Below, one piece after another: positions 24,481 through 38,400 of a stretch of DNA of 64,000 bases. The stretch comes from Vigna angularis (lineage: Eukaryota; Streptophyta; Magnoliopsida; Fabales; Fabaceae), in NCBI RefSeq assembly GCF_016808095.1, contig NC_068973.1, positions 26,082,077-26,146,076 of the forward strand, in the 5' to 3' direction. Below the pieces are notes generated by a model. That model saw only the letters and a list, made by a program, of their open reading frames with translations, was not told where the DNA came from and ran no database searches. A program made the translations under genes and the position numbers. Position 1 is the stretch's first letter, and each line of letters begins with the position of its first letter.

Positions 24481-25560
24481 CAATGTTAATAAGAGTGAAA
24501 AATATTTGACTATGTACAACTAATTACAAACTTTTAAAATGTAAAATATTGATCGAAAATAATCCAAAACAAAATAAAATCCTAGTAGACATAAAAGGAA
24601 CTTGCAATGGTACATTTACGATAAGTATTGTTGTAGGATATATACACTGTTATATACACTGTGATATTTTCCAGTCACCAAGAGAGAATGAGTATGTATA
24701 GAAAAAGTGTTAGTCTAACGTTATTAAAATAATTAACAAATTATCTATAAGTCTTAAAACATAGGAATATTAGACGAGATCTGAAACTCCTATCTAAACC
24801 CCTAGCCCAACTTAATGGTTTTGACTGAACACAAACTAATTCACTTTTAAAAAGACTAGTCAGTTTAAATTAAGTTTAATTTAGTATAATTTTAATTCAG
24901 ATAATTAAACTAATTTTATTACTATTTATTTAGTAACTTAATACAACAATAACGAGATTAGGTCGAATTAAATCATTAGTTAAATAATTTAAATTGTATA
25001 ATCACTTCTTAATCTGTTAAAAAACTTCATAATCAACATTTACATTTCTTAATTCTTGTCAGATAGCAGTAGTACTATATAACAAACATAAACAATCTTT
25101 CTTAACTTATTTAAAGTTAAAAAGATAATCATATATCTATTTACAATCCTTAAAAAGATGTGTATTATACATTATTTACTATTAAATATTATACATGGAA
25201 CAAAACATTTATACGGCCAACTATGAAATTGGTTTTCACACCAAATGTATTTGATAGATAATATTCTTGTCATATATTTATTATGTAATTGAATTGTATC
25301 AGATTCATCTGTCTGAAGCTTAATGGATACACTAAACGAAACTTAACTCAATCCAAAGAATTCAAACCACAAAAATGCAATTAGACTAGAAGGTTAGGGT
25401 TGTAAGCCACCCACTTCCACCCCTGAACATGAACCAAAATATCGAAACAATAACCAACTCAGAAAAGCAACTCACGGCTGCAAATAAATATATTGATGAA
25501 AAAATATTTCAATTTGGGAAAAATGGAACTGAAATTTACAAAAGGAAAATGTTTTGACAC
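24481..25560. other. Intergenic, no gene seen
   Basis: AT-rich sequence with no supported feature. Confidence 0.5.
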
Positions 25561-25791
25561 TACAACTAATGTTTAGAACAACAGAGACAAGCCCTCTTCA
25601 AGAGGACATGGTTTTTAATTGATAAATGCCAATGGAAGACCAGTAGTGCCACCATCAAATCGAAGAAAGGGCAAAGCCTGCATCATAACTTGCTGCAGCT
25701 AACTTCAAATTTGAAGTTAAATTACCTGTAAAAACTTGAATTATTTTCTTACTCTTGGTTTGTTGAACTTTGTTCTTTTTCCTTTGCTCTT

Positions 25792-28700
25792 TTACAAGGA
25801 GATGACTGTTATTAAATGACTGGTATGTTTTCCTTTCTTGAATTTTTGGAAGACCTGAAAAAGGGAGAGAACCAGCAAGATGTTATGGCATATTCCTAGT
25901 CAACATAGAAACAGAAAGTATTTGAAGAGAAACGAATGGGAGAAGATCAATCTCCTTCCATTCCCTGTTCTTCACATACTTCCCACGAAAATGGGACTGA
26001 TTAGAGCATAAAAAGAAAAAATAATAACCATACGCAACTTGCAGTAAGTAGACTTGCCTCCTTTGGGGATAAGGCTTTAGATGACCCTGTGTGTCTTTAC
26101 AGGCTTGTCTCCTCTCATGTTGATAACAATGTCCCTGAAAAATGACAGCACAAGAAATATAAAAATTCTTAGGACTGAAAATTATATGTATTTGAAGCAG
26201 GCCACATCCACAAAATGTGAATATTATCTCCATGACCCCAAAAAGAGAACAGTTCTTTAAACTGATTGGCTTATTACTACTTATTTCAAAGGTTAAAAAC
26301 ATTGCATACAACCACTTGCTTCACAACCAGAAACGTAAAACGGTTCAGCACAATATATATATACACACACACACACACAACACACACATTTATTTGTTTA
26401 TGAACTATATGAACCGATAGAACAAGGAGCATGAACGCAAGTGCTTTTTACCAGCTTTGCTATGTAGAAGAAAAAAAACAAGGACAAACTTGTACTCAAT
26501 CTATGATGTCTATCATCATGGTAATTTTCAAACAGCACAAAGCTCATAGCAATAGCTGTTGACAGAAAAATGCCTCGCTCTCAATTTGCTAGAACAAGGA
26601 AACATAGATGTATCTGGGGAAATTATCTCAAAAAACAGAATTTAAATAAATCTAATCATTCAAGGGCATGCAGATTGAAGTACAATAAACTATTTATTGA
26701 AACCTGTGGAAACTTAAAAAAATACAAAGATAATACTATGATTGGAATTTAATACAAGGAACAGGATAAATTATATATGAAAATTGATTGTCTTAGAATG
26801 GGAGTGAATAACTTAAGTGGCTGAAGGGTTAGTTAAAAATACATTGACTCATAGGAAAATAGTATGACGCGTTTTTTGAGTACTGTTACTCTAAAACTAA
26901 TTATGAACAGCTTAAAATAAAAGTAAAATAGAAAAAAAAGTACTTTTCAGAGGGCTTTATCCTTTATCTTTGAAATACAGTGAGAGGCTTGTACATAACA
27001 GAGTCTCCTACCAGTAAACTTGATTACCAGGATGTTATCCTTCATTTTCTTTCTGGATGTCAGGTTTTGTTGTCAACCAATTACAGTATTGTATGTAGTT
27101 GAAGAAATCCTCATCATAGTTTTTATATTTGAGAGAGGAGACTATACAAGTAGTATTAACAGATCTACAAGCCCATCTCAATAAACATAGTTAGGAAGCC
27201 ATAAGCACCAGATTAACTTCCAGTACTGTAATAGGGAGATTTGCCCGCTTATAGTTAGATATATTTTTCTGTATATTTTCTTGATCTACTATTAAGCTTC
27301 AGGGAGAATGAAAAATGGTATGAAATGCTGAAAAGGTTTGTCTAAAAGAAGCACTCTGACCCAATAGGTAATAAACCGTTAATTCAATACACTGAAACCT
27401 CTTAAAACATAAATATCGTGTTTATGAGCACCCAATTAATTATATTTCTTACCAAAAAAAACATAATATACCCACGTCCGCACCACAATCATCTAAACAT
27501 GCAATAACTAAACAGTAGTAAAGCTATACTTGAACACACAAAGCACTCTTAATCAAAGATTATGCAATGCTTATAAATATGGGGATGGAATAAGATAAGA
27601 ATCTGTAATGAAATAAATGTTATCATTCGTTTTGGGTTCTAAATAACACCAACATTTCTATGATACATACATGCATAAACACACGTATATATACAGAAGA
27701 TGTAGTGTGAACATTTACAAGGATTTATCTTACAGAAAGCAAACCTTATCATCAAGTTTAAGAACATAAGTAAGAACAGGAAATATAACGATTAAAGAAG
27801 CCAAAATAGCAGTTCAAAACCTCCAGCAGAAAGTGAGTGATAGGAAATATTGAGATAGATCCCATGCAATCATAAAAATCAGGAAGAAAACTAAACACTT
27901 TTTTAAGTTGCACTAGAAGTTGCAATTTTATTCTTCATCAAATAGCTGTCAAATCTAAACAAAACCTTCCGTACGTACAGCCAAAAGAACACTGACATTA
28001 CCACTCCAAACTTCCACCAACACAAATCTTGAACAGGATATTGATCAATCTGCCGAAACCAACATAAAATATAAAGGCACCACCATTTTCCAAGCATGCG
28101 ATAACGATGCAAGCAACAAAGCACACCCAATAACAGTAACAAAGAATAGAGAAATACAAAAAACAAAGCAAGTGGCAAACTCCTCGTATGTTAGTAAGAG
28201 TAACACAGTTCAAAAATTAAACGCAAGAGCCTCAGCAAAGGCACAAGGTATGAGAACTTCAATTTCAAAGTTCAAACCGGAGCAAAAGCATTCCAATGGT
28301 TTAAGATTCAGAAACAAAAGCTACGTACGCTCTTACTTGGAGTTCTCAATTGCATTGACATCAGCGTCACGATGCACGAGAGTAGAGTTACTCTTCCTCT
28401 TAGCGAGAAACTTGTTCTTAGGTTTCCTCTCTCTGACTTTCCAAACGTTGTTCTTCCTGAACACGAACTTGTCCACCTTCCACCCAGGGCAACTCGTGTC
28501 GATCACGGTCACCTCGCTCTTCGTGAAACCCTTCAACTCGTTACCCTCCTCCTCCTCGCCGCGATCCGCGACGGTCTCCTCTTCCACTTCCGCCACCAAC
28601 GCATCGCCTCTCGGGGCGGCGGAGGCGACGGCTACGGCGGTATTAGCGGCGGAGGACGAGAGGAAGATTTTAGGGTTGGTCTGTTTCCTGGGGCATTTTT

Positions 28701-28953
28701 TGTTGGTTTTAGTGATGGTGGCGCCCATGCAAAAGAGCTCAGCAAGGAGGGCCGTCATGGGCTTGGGCTCGTCTCGGGCTGCGGAGGGAGGTTTCCGGGG
28801 CGGGTCATTGGGGCGGGCCTGGGGGGACTGAGGATGGGCCGTGAGGAGGAAGGAATCGAGGTCAGGTTCGTCGCCGGTGGGGATGCCCTTGTTGGACCGG
28901 AGACGGTCGAGCCAATTCAGACCGGATTTTCCGGTCTGGGCTGAGCAGAGCAT
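25792..28953 (-). CDS. Unrecognised plant protein, three proposed exons
   Basis: Exon 1 is 28953-28337 (ATG at 28953, donor GTAAGA). Proposed exon 2 is 26134-26101 (34 bases, acceptor TTTTTCAG, donor GTAAAG) and exon 3 is 25854-25792 (acceptor TTTTTCAG, stop TAA). Phases fit (2, then 0), giving 237 residues. Exon 1 carries nearly all the information: an N-terminal segment SGLNWLDRLRSNKGIPTGDE, a proline-rich stretch (about 40-65), an acidic EVEEETVADRGEEEEGNE (about 122-140), then a basic C-terminal third (KVDKFVFRKNNVWKVRERK, KNKFLAKRK). Such charge distribution suggests a nuclear or nucleolar protein, which is inference only. No enzyme domain is seen. The two small 3' exons rest on splice signals alone, and other 3' structures are possible. 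Confidence 0.6.
26353..26388. repeat. Compound (TA)n(CA)n microsatellite
   Basis: A short TA tract runs into an imperfect CA tract, inside the long first or second intron of the gene at 25792-28953. Confidence 0.8.
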
Positions 28954-29084
28954 GGTAGTTGAGTAGAGATAGAAAGTGAATGTGGACGACAGTGGTGGGA
29001 GTGATAAACGAAACCAAACAAAAGAAAGAAAGGGGAAAGAGGAAGAGGAGTGCGCAATGCGCGTCGTGAGTCGTCGGTGACTGC

Positions 29085-29090
29085 CACGTG
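29085..29090. promoter_or_regulatory. G-box CACGTG upstream of the 28953 gene
   Basis: The palindrome CACGTG lies about 130 bases upstream of the ATG at 28953, in a position where plant promoters often carry bZIP or bHLH binding sites. A single six-base match is weak evidence on its own. Confidence 0.35.
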
Positions 29091-29486
29091 GGCGACAAAG
29101 TGATATACTGTGTTTAAAATTGGAGAAAACCTATTTATTATTTATTATCTGTTGTCCTTAATTGTATTTAGAATTTTATCGTATTTATTACTGATATACT
29201 TATATTTTAATGAAATGTAATGTATTGTTAAGGTAGAATTCTGAACACATTAAAAAAAAACAACTGCAATATCTGTAAAATCGAAAGGAAAGAAGAAACA
29301 AGAAATGTGATTGCACTTACCTATGTATGAATGTATTTGGGAAGTGGCGAGAGTAAAAACAAAAACAACGTGGATGTCTTGTGAACCACGCCCCTCAAAA
29401 ACCGCTGAGAATAGATTTTTACTTTCAGTTTTTTTCTACTTCATCCTCAATAAATAAACAAATTCTTTTATTACTGCATCTGTTAT

Positions 29487-31132
29487 TAGACCTGTCAATT
29501 TCGCCCTCCTTACATGGTTTGGCCCTGTGGGTTAGGGCCAGAAAAATCCACAGGGCCAAAAAGCTCCTCGTAGAAAAAGCCCACAGGATCAAAATATCTT
29601 CAAAAGCCCTGTGGGGCAGGGCCAGCCCATGGGCCTTTTTTTTAGAAAAAATGTTCATTTTGAATACAAGAAAAAAATATAATTAAATCCTAATTTGTTA
29701 CAAAAATAGTTACTATAGAAAATAAATTAAAATTTTTGTAAGAGGAGAGTTCTAAAATCAAGAAGTAAAAGCAAAATGACAATATTTATTGAGTTAGATT
29801 CTCTAAGTATATAATTAAAGGATCATTTTATAAATTTGAAATTTAAATATTTAATTTCACTTTTTTTTAAGTTATAAGTAAGAAATTAACTTTTTATCTA
29901 AAATTATCCTAATTGAAATTTAAGAGAAGATTTTCTCTAATTGAAACTCTTAATTTAAAAAAAAATGAGGCTTTTTAATTTTCTTAGAAAGTTATTGAAA
30001 AAGAAATTAAATATAAATGATTTTTTTTTTCATTTTATACTCAACAAATCATGTTCATAACAAAAATAATAAATAAAAAGAAAAAACTCATAAACCTTGT
30101 GCAGACTAAAGTTGTATTCGCCCATAGAATTCAATCTCGTCGTACTACTCACTCAAAATGTTTACATTTTTAAATGTCATAAACATAAATATAAACATAA
30201 ACATAAACATACATTTATGTTATGTGTTCTAATTGAAAGTTAAAAATAAATTATTTAATGTTTTAGTTAAAGAATTGAAACACTATAACATTTGTCATTC
30301 TTTAGTAATTTAGGCCTATTTAAAATTTTCATTTTTTATAAATTTTTAAGAAATTAACTTTCTTTTCATAATATATCTTATGGTGATTTTGAGAAAAGAT
30401 TATCAGAGAGAAAAAAACAAAATAAAACATAAGTTTAATTTACACATAAAATATTAATACTATTTTTGATCCAAAAATTTTAGATAATAAATTTTTGAAT
30501 TATTTTTAATTTTAAATAATTAAAAACAGATTGAGTGATATTTTAGAAGTCGAGGAAACAAAACAGTGATTCTTTTTAAGAATTGTAAAAGCAGTGCAAA
30601 TATTAAATCAAATTAATATGTTATTATCTCTTTTTGTGGTATTTTGATATTACTAATTATATATAATTGGTGTCTGCAATATAAGACATAATTTTATTAA
30701 AATTGACAACAAAATAAAGCATTTTTATAATATTTCAGTAAAATAAATTTGTAATACTATTTAGTTGTATAAAATTAAGTGTGTGGTTTGCAATTATTTT
30801 TAATTATTTAAAAAAGTGGTTATTTTGAGTATTAAATATTCTATTATACTATAATTAATTAGTTTTATTTAATAATTTGAAATAAGAAATCAATTACATG
30901 AATATAAAATTTAGTACTTTTAATAGTTACTATTAAGAATGTTGAAGTTTAGTTTCCAAAAAAAAATTTAGTGGACTAAACCTACCTTAACCTTGACCCT
31001 AACCCCCTTGAGAGGGGGCTTTGGGGGTTGGGGCTTTTTTTTGGCCCCCATTTGAGGAGCTTCTTAAGAGGGGACTTTTTCAAGAGTGGGTTAGGACTAG
31101 CCCCGAGGTCATGGATCAAATTGACATCTCTA
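29487..31132. mobile_element. Non-autonomous hAT transposon with 8-bp target duplication
   Basis: Left end TAGACCTGTCAATTT and right end (reverse complement) TAGAGATGTCAATTT agree at 13 of 15 bases. The flanking 8 bases are identical: TCTGTTAT at 29479-29486 and again at 31133-31140. An 8-bp duplication with TAG...TGTCAA ends is typical of hAT elements. GC-rich subterminal parts with palindromic GGCCC/GGGCC words (29515-29640 and 30995-31110) surround an AT-rich core. The core has no transposase, so it would depend on a related element elsewhere. Confidence 0.88.
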
Positions 31133-31140
31133 TCTGTTAT

Positions 31141-33190
<2,050 letters not shown>

Positions 33191-33214
33191 ATTTAACCGA
33201 CATAAAAGATATCG

Positions 33215-34640
33215 GCACTAACACAGTATTCGTTTGAACATATTATATTGTTGAGAGACGAATGCGAGCGACGATTTGAAAATTAAGTCGTGTTCGAATG
33301 AGAGAAAACATGAGGTTGCTGAAAACGGATTTGCGGGATGCCTTGATTTTTCATCACCCACGAAAGTGAAGAGATTTGGAGGGATTAGTGGTAAAAAGTC
33401 AGTTGTGCCCTCAGTGTATTATAAAATTCCATCTCTGTACGAGTTTAATATACCTAATCGATTCGTTTTTACACAGAACCGATTCCACTCCGGCAAAAGA
33501 TTCACAAAAACGCTGTATTCGGTTCGCATCAAGTGATATTCGGTTCCAGACATTTTGGTAACTTGACGAAGGAGATGTATTCGGTTACCATGGAGTGGTA
33601 TTCGGTTCCCACTATGCAGAACCACTTCGAACAACGCTGTATTCGGTTGTTTCCTTCAAGCAGCAAGGTTGGCGTGGAGGTGGAGGCGGTCTGATGTTTG
33701 ACGAAGGTGTTTCCATGGTGGTGGATGGTGGACAATCACCCTTGGCCCATGACCCATGATGCTAGAGGATGCAGCTCCATCCCATGCTCCTTCAAGCAGT
33801 CGACGAAGGTGGAGAACGACATGAATTAACAGGAAGTTGATGGGCGAATGTGTGAAGAAGATGAGGGAGGCGCGAGGGAGATGGCGGCCCTGAAGTGGCG
33901 ACGTCCGATTAAAGGGCGAGAGAGTATCGGTGGCGCGAGGGTTTGGCAATAAGCGCCGCGGCCAAGGGCAACACTCGCCGTAACCCGCATCCTCAAAGGC
34001 GATTGGTCGAGCGATGGCGTTTTGCAGGTTCTGCGGTGGCGACGTCGTCCATGAGCGGTGATGGCCAACGAATATGACAGTGGTGGGGAACGAGCAAACC
34101 GGTGACACGGTGGTGACTCACTACTATTTCAGTTGCAGGAATGAAGAAGAACAGAGGCGTATTCGATTACACAACATCTATATTCGGTTCCTGCAGTACA
34201 AACAAATACAAAGGGACCTGTACTCGGTTCCTGTGTTTGTATTTGGTTCCCTAAAGTAAAAACATGTGTATTCGGTTCCATTTTTCTGTATTTGATTCCC
34301 TTACAATTTGGCTTCACGTTACACCCTGTATTCCATTCTACAGTGGTATGTATTCGGTTCTTTTGGAGCACATTTGGGTTGCAAGCTTGTAGGTGGAGGT
34401 GCCATCATCTGTGATGAAGTTGGAGAGGGATCCTCACCGGAGGTTGCAAGCTTGAAGGTGGAGGTGGAGGTTGCAAGCTTGAATAATTTTGTACTGACCT
34501 TTCTAGGTTTGAGAGAGCATGGATCCTCACCGGAGCACTTTACTGGCGACTGGTACTTCGTGCCGGAACTCTGCTGCTTGCGAAATCACCGGTTGAACGT
34601 CCACCTCGATCACTTCTCGGGGACCCATTTTTCTGGATGA
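33215..34640. repeat. Block with scattered TATTCGGTTCC repeats around a GC-rich centre
   Basis: Two groups of about five or six copies of a TGTATTCGGTTCC-like word (33500-33650 and 34150-34365) surround a GC-rich centre (33655-34140) made of GGTGG- and GGCGAC-rich sequence. The word recurs at irregular spacing of 25-45 bases with changes in the CGG part (TTGG, TCGA). No long open frame crosses the block. Its class is unknown: it could be a gene-fragment-carrying transposon or an LTR fragment. Confidence 0.5.
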
Positions 34641-35170
34641 TATAATTAGGTTAATGTTGTTTAATTATTGTATTAAACATACATGATGTATCAACCTTTT
34701 GTCAATGGAGTATCTGGTATTGAGGCAGAATGTAGTTGTTGTTTTTTAGATTATATAATGGTTTTGAATCCTTTATTAGCTGCGTTTGAATTGATGAAAG
34801 AATATGGAATGAATTTAAGGTTTGGATCGAAAAATAAGAGTAGAAAACGAAAGGTGATGTTTTGATAGTATCATTGTATTAGTACATTTTTGAAACCTGG
34901 TGGTGTGGAAACTACTTCTGAAATTATAAACAAGACACTTCCAAACTGTAATAAAATCATACCGTTTGGTAATAAATAATATTATAAAAATATTATAATT
35001 AAAAATAAATTCATTTTACTAAAATATTTTTTTTTATAATATTATAATTAATTTTAATAATTATTTTTAGTTTTTTACTCTTTATAAACATTTTTACAGT
35101 TAAATATAACATTAACAAATAACATTTTATATTACTTTAATAACTAGGAACATTTTGGTAATTTTTAATT
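34641..35170. other. AT-rich intergenic sequence
   Basis: A 60-codon open frame at 34683-34865 has no recognisable features. Nothing else is seen. Confidence 0.4.
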
Positions 35171-35179
35171 TATATCAAT

Positions 35180-35400
35180 TAAACAAATTTTTTAAATATG
35201 TCACATCAATCAAATCCTCCACTAATTCTCACAAATTGTACTTCCAAATCCACTCTCAATTACCTTCAAATTCACTCAAACAAACAACAAAAAGATTATC
35301 CTTAAATCCATTCAATTACTCTCCTCAAAATCATCTGCCACAAATCATCTCATGTGAAGAAAGCCTAAGACTCGAAATATTACTTCTTTTATGTACTACT
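35180..35400. mobile_element. Half of a fold-back MITE, relative of 40681-40957
   Basis: The stretch 'cttccaaatccactctcaatta', 'cttcaaattcactcaaacaa', 'acaacaaaaa' and 'aaatccattcaattac' matches one arm of the fold-back repeat at 40681-40957 with scattered differences. A matching opposite arm is not evident here, so it is a truncated or decayed copy. Confidence 0.5.
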
Positions 35401-38400
35401 TTCTGAAATATATATTATATACCACTATTGTCGCTAATGTTATTTTCTTGTTCATATAGTTAATTATTTATGTATTGCCTTTGTCGTTTAAAAAGAAAAC
35501 TGGAAATAAAAGGATTTGAAAGGTAAACAAAAACAACACTCAAGGAGAAACTAATTAATATAAAATACAACATTATAGCCCTTTTTTCATATTGAGAGAT
35601 TATATAACCTTTCACAAACGCAATCTTCTAACATGTGTATTTGTTTTTGGGAGAATTAATGGGAAAAGGAGGAAGTAGAGTTAAAAGTGAAATTTTCATG
35701 ATGTTTACGGTTTTTGTTTTTATTTTATTATACTTTTCTTCTGGTTAACTATAATCATATAATTTTATAATTTATTTTCTTATAGGAGGAAAAAAGTTTT
35801 AGCTATCTTCTCTTTTCTTTTGTAATTTGTACTAAAATATCTAAAAATAATCTCTTATTTTTTAAATATTTTTCCTGTTTTCCTTTATTATGCAATGCCT
35901 GTTAAGTTTTGCTTATTGTGTTATTCGTTAGGTCTTATGTGTAAGTTTTGAATCCATACTATTGAAAGATAAAGTGTATCCGAGCAAATCCCCTTTGTAG
36001 TGAGATGCGTGATTTCTCTTACATTAAATTAAATATCTCATTCTTTATTTTTATACTTTTATTTCTTTCAAATAATAATTCTCAAATCTAGTCAATCTTA
36101 ATTTGAGTTTGAATTTTGAAGTTGTTGTAGAGCTTGTTAGAATTCATACAATTATAATATCATCCTTTAATTCAAGTGTTATCCCTTTTAATTAAAGTCT
36201 CTTATTCTACTTGAAAATTCGTAATTTTGTAAAATTATTTAATAATTAATAATTTTATATGTATTTATAATAGAGCCGAAACTCGGCTAATTAATTATTG
36301 TAGACATCAAACGTTATGGACGGAAACCGCCCACTCCTTAATATATCTTATGAATATATTTTTTTCCATTTCTCCAATAAAAAGGAGTACGGAAAGATAA
36401 TTGTAACCAAAAATAGAAAATTAAATTTAGAAATAATATGAGAGATAAAGTCCTATCACCAATTAGTATAAATAAAAGTCTAAGTATGACTTTAGAATCA
36501 CGGTACACATTACATGCATCACTTACTTAATTAACCGATCGATTATATTATTAACTTGATTGTCGGAATGTCTTTGATAGGTACTGCCCGCTCGGCTTTG
36601 ACGAAAAGGAGGGAGAACAAATATATACTGAAGGATGAAGGACCACTAAGAAGTTCGTCCAGTCTTATCGACAACTTTGAATGATTTAAATGAGGACTTC
36701 AATCCTATACCAAAACAAGGTTCATTTTGTATTGAACTAACGAAGATGAGAAAAAAAAAACAGAAAGAGATTAGATATTTCCAATGCAAGACATGACAAT
36801 ATTAACTTCATACCGAACTGGTATAGTTTTGTTAAGATTACTGTGAGTTTTTCCCTTTTCTCTTATTCTTATTAAACAGATTGCAAAGGAAGCATCAAGA
36901 AAGGGAAAATAGAGAGAAGCAAATATTTTGGTCTGTGGAAGTCGTTCTCTTCTTGTGCGCTGTGCGGCTAGAATTCAATTGTACTTTTCTTTTCCTGTGG
37001 AAGAGTGAATTGTGTAGAAAGTGCAAGCCCACCTTCTGTGTTCTGTCACTGTCAATGTGGCAAACCATTTTGTTTCTATCTCTGTTCTGGTGGAGACTTT
37101 TTTCGTAGTTTGCTTTATTTTATTTTTTTATAATGTGCAAAGTGTTTCTTCTTATCTTTTGTTAGGCAAAGACAATAGCATTATTCTAAACTTTGTCCCT
37201 CTAACAGTGTTATGCTTTCGAATTAACCTATGATTAGTGTTGCCCCACAGATAGTTAACTCACATAAAGACAGTCAAAAGAATCATTTACTTAACAGCAA
37301 ATGTTAAGTCAGAAATTTAGTTTTCACCAAATGAAAAAAACAAATACCTTTTACATATTAAACGGCAACCTAGAATGTCACTCTTAGGAATAACCAACCA
37401 CGTGAGAAAGTTGAAAATTAAACTAAATTTTACATGAAAAAGTTTATAAAAAACATACTCCTTGATTTATTATTTTAAAGTTTAAAAAATAATACCACTT
37501 TTTATATAAATTAGACTTAGATGTTATTAATGTTGTATTTTTTTATAATTTTTTTTCAAAAGACTCATTGGTTGTATAAAGATAATATTAGCCAAGATAA
37601 TGGAAACACAATCACTGTTATAATATTCTTCATGTTTGCACTTACAGAGTGTCAGCTTCCACATTATGTTTTGCTACAGATAATGCTGTCATGATCTCTT
37701 CATCAGTCTCTATTCAAAACAATGTGGAGCATATGGTGCATGGTGGATAATATTTTTCTCTCGTGGGTCTAAATTCGTGTTCCCATTCAGGAAAAAAAAT
37801 AATGTTTCAAAACCGTGTTTGATGACTTTTCACTCGCAAGGCCAAGCTATTATGTAGTTTATTATTGCACAGTTTGTGCACAAGTTGCAAATTACGTTGA
37901 CTACATCTATAGTCAAATAATTAAGAACAATGGTAATATTACTATAAGATTTAGTATTACTATTATCACTAAGGTTTTGGGAGTTAAATTTTATTTATAT
38001 GGATTTTGTTGAATAATTTGATTTATTGTTTCTTTAATTAAACTTGCATAATTTAAGTTAATATTAAGGATAAGAATGTGTTAAGATTTCTCACATTCAA
38101 ACCCCAAGTATCAATGCATTAGTTAATATCACTGGTAAGGATAATTAATGCAATTGTCAACTATCCACTTTGGTCTCTTCAAACATTCAATAAATGAAAG
38201 TTAATTTTAGTTATGTGTTGCTGTATATCTGGTCTATGCCTCCTATTTAGAAAGCATAAATTAGACCTGACTATCCAATTTCATACAAATATATATGTAC
38301 GGCCATTGCTTACCACTTTAATTCTAAGTATAACATATTATCTATATTGACCACGGAATTAATTAAACATTAATTGGACGTTGTAATAAAATGGATGATA

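Noticed and set aside
28172..28944. Long plus-strand frames opposite the gene at 25792-28953
   Set aside because: They are antisense shadows of its GC-rich first exon. The minus-strand frame has a sensible ATG and a donor site.
34308..34640. 110-codon frame as a protein gene
   Set aside because: It lies in the TATTCGGTTCC repeat block, and its composition follows the repeat, with GGTGGAGGT-type words translated.
36881..37108. 75-codon frame as a small gene
   Set aside because: It has no recognisable motif, no splice or promoter context, and lies in gene-poor AT-rich DNA.
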